A DNA stretch of 64,000 nt from Apostichopus japonicus (taxonomy: Eukaryota; Echinodermata; Holothuroidea; Aspidochirotida; Stichopodidae). Position 1 is the stretch's first letter; each line of letters starts with the position of its first letter. Positions 62,300 through 64,000 of the stretch are shown here, in pieces. The translations under genes were made by a program, and so were the position numbers. The DNA is taken from contig NC_092563.1 in assembly GCF_037975245.1 (NCBI RefSeq), positions 20,413,094 through 20,477,093 on the forward strand. Reading direction: 5' to 3'. The notes beneath the pieces are model-generated. The model saw only the letters and a program-made list of their open reading frames with translations, was not told where the DNA came from and searched no databases.

Positions 62300-64000
62300 T
62301 GCAGATATATCACTGCAGTACATAATCACCATTGTGAAATTGTATACAAGTAAACGAGAAATTTCCTAATTTCAAAGTAACGTCGGAAAATCCATTTCTG
62401 TAGCTGAAAGAAAACAATAACACTCTTCCAAACTAGCATATGGCCCATAAAATATTTTGATAACAATTTGGTAACATTGGACATTAAAACCATACCATGT
62501 AACAAATTTCGTAAAGAGACGCAGGTATTAAACGTCTGTTTCCCTGTGTGGATGTAATCATCAGCTTACTGCTAACTACTGTGACACTTCCTAAAATATG
62601 TGGTACATATGACCCCTTGGAAAGGCAAGCTTGGTTTGTTCGCCTTTGTTTCAGAAAACCCATAACCACAGTTATACTACAGGCTGTATCACAACGTCCC
62701 ATAAACTTTTAACTTTCATGTCCGGGGACGAAGAAAAAAAAACCAAAAAGAAAAAAAACTCCGGAGATGTGAACTTTGTAACTTGTATTCCAAACTTGAC
62801 TTTTACCGCAGCTTTTAACCCGCCCGCAGTAAACATATTTTGCCTAACAAAAGAAAATTGAATGATAACACAATAAAAAGGGAGGGATGGGAGAGTTAAA
62901 CATTTTATACTTTCAATTTGTAACCAGAGATCTAACTGAAAACATTTTTTCTTTGGTAAGTTGTTAAGAATAGTTTGTCTAAGCAGCTTTTGTGTTTTGT
63001 CGTTTATTAGACTTATAATTCTATTGAATTTGAATATTTCTCAAAATAAGTTTGTGATCTTCTTCCTTTTTTTTAAACAAATTTCAAAGTTAGGACGACA
63101 TCACTATCGCCCTCCAAATGACGTCACCCATACGCTGTTCATAGTATATTACTTAACACATTTACAAGCAAAATGAAAAACTTTTCCTTCACTACTTGAA
63201 AGGTAAGCAAACATAAATCTCCTAAAATGTCTTATTTCAAATTCTTCCTTTTTTTGGGGGGGGGGGGGGGGGGGATGATGGGATTAAATATGGAACGGAA
63301 TAAAAAATTATGGATCAGACTAAAAAAAATATCTCAAGGGTCAAATATAAAATGGTCCTTGAAGTTTTTCAAAAAGGAATTTTACCCAAAAGTTTATGGA
63401 GTTAAGTTAAGCTTGATCGTACATACTGGAAATAGCCAAATAAGATATTCCAGTCGTCTCAGTATTTCAAGAATGAACGCATGGGATTAAAGCAAAAATA
63501 ATAATCATAATCATAACAAATTTCCAAAATGTCTGTAGCGGTTTACGGCAGTTTTTTTGCAAAGGAAAGTTAACCATAATTCATAAATCGTATTATTTAA
63601 AATTGTTATAGAATTTAATATCGAATAGCATTGACAAATTTCTCAAAGATTCAAATGAACACACATAAAACCAAAGCCCTTCTCTTAAAGTTTTCAAAGC
63701 GATTAGTTCACACAGCAGGGTCATTATAGTGTGTTTGTATTGATGTATATATTGAATATATTATAACTGCACTATAGTCCCTCTATCACAGGAGCTTTAT
63801 AATGTCATGCCATAATTAATATATTGTTCTCATCTCTCATCATATTAATAAACGATTAGTCAACGTCCAGTACATTAGTACACCTGGAGTTGAATAAACC
63901 CTTCTATACTGGATTTCTTGTAGATCAAGATTTTAATGGACACATTTCATTAGAACGTAAAACCGTTAAAACCAGCGTCAGTAACAAAAGTCACTGTTGC
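62300..64000. other. Gene-free stretch to the window end
   Basis: No gene or mobile element is supported. A 19-base poly-G run lies at 63256-63274, the longest G homopolymer in the window. The remaining frames are short and lysine/phenylalanine-rich, as expected from AT-rich DNA. Confidence 0.5.

Overview
This is a eukaryotic, almost certainly metazoan, nuclear window. It has no bacterial-style operons, AT-rich DNA, very dense (TA)n microsatellites, poly-G/poly-C runs of 9-19 bases every couple of kilobases, a CR1/L2-like non-LTR retrotransposon in two pieces, and several non-autonomous DNA transposons with measurable target-site duplications. A marine invertebrate such as an echinoderm would fit, but nothing here proves the taxon. 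No complete host gene can be supported. The window reads as intergenic or deep intronic DNA, with a few exon-like segments flagged at low confidence.

Layout. 1-11 kb: unique AT-rich DNA with a 12-bp tandem array (3084-3327), a tRNA-like SINE head (5957-6180), (TA)n tracts and a short inverted-repeat element (10877-11079). 11.9-13.3 kb: a CR1/L2-type reverse transcriptase relic. It is interrupted by a 369-bp hAT-type MITE with a perfect 8-bp duplication and cut off by a 394-bp (TAT)n/(ATC)n microsatellite. 13.9-16.4 kb: an old MITE remnant, then an 11-copy 63-bp minisatellite that runs into a tandem set of repeats. On the minus strand these repeats start with the first ~40 nt of U2 spliceosomal RNA. 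16.4-32.7 kb: mostly unique DNA with large (TA)n arrays and exon-like segments near 19.7, 22.8, 28.2 and 29.6 kb; the last encodes a 13-residue glutamine tract. 32.8-33.1 kb: a second copy of the hAT MITE, again with a perfect 8-bp duplication. 33-50 kb: unique DNA, microsatellites and an 84-bp triplicated repeat. 50.1-51.1 kb: the 3' end of a CR1-like LINE with an open C-terminal frame and two 3' hairpins. 58.8-61.5 kb: a nest of a tRNA-derived SINE and two ~1-kb hAT-like elements. 62.0-62.3 kb: a near-perfect ~165-bp palindrome set in (TA)n.

The non-autonomous elements are linked. A module made of a TTGCATCT-containing box, a perfect GGGGAGGGGG/CCCCCTCCCC hairpin and a C-rich tail recurs in elements with different termini. 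It looks like a module passed between MITE families. The U2-headed array and its minisatellite offshoot are the most unusual structure in the window. No CRISPR array, intact tRNA or rRNA gene, or intact transposase was seen.
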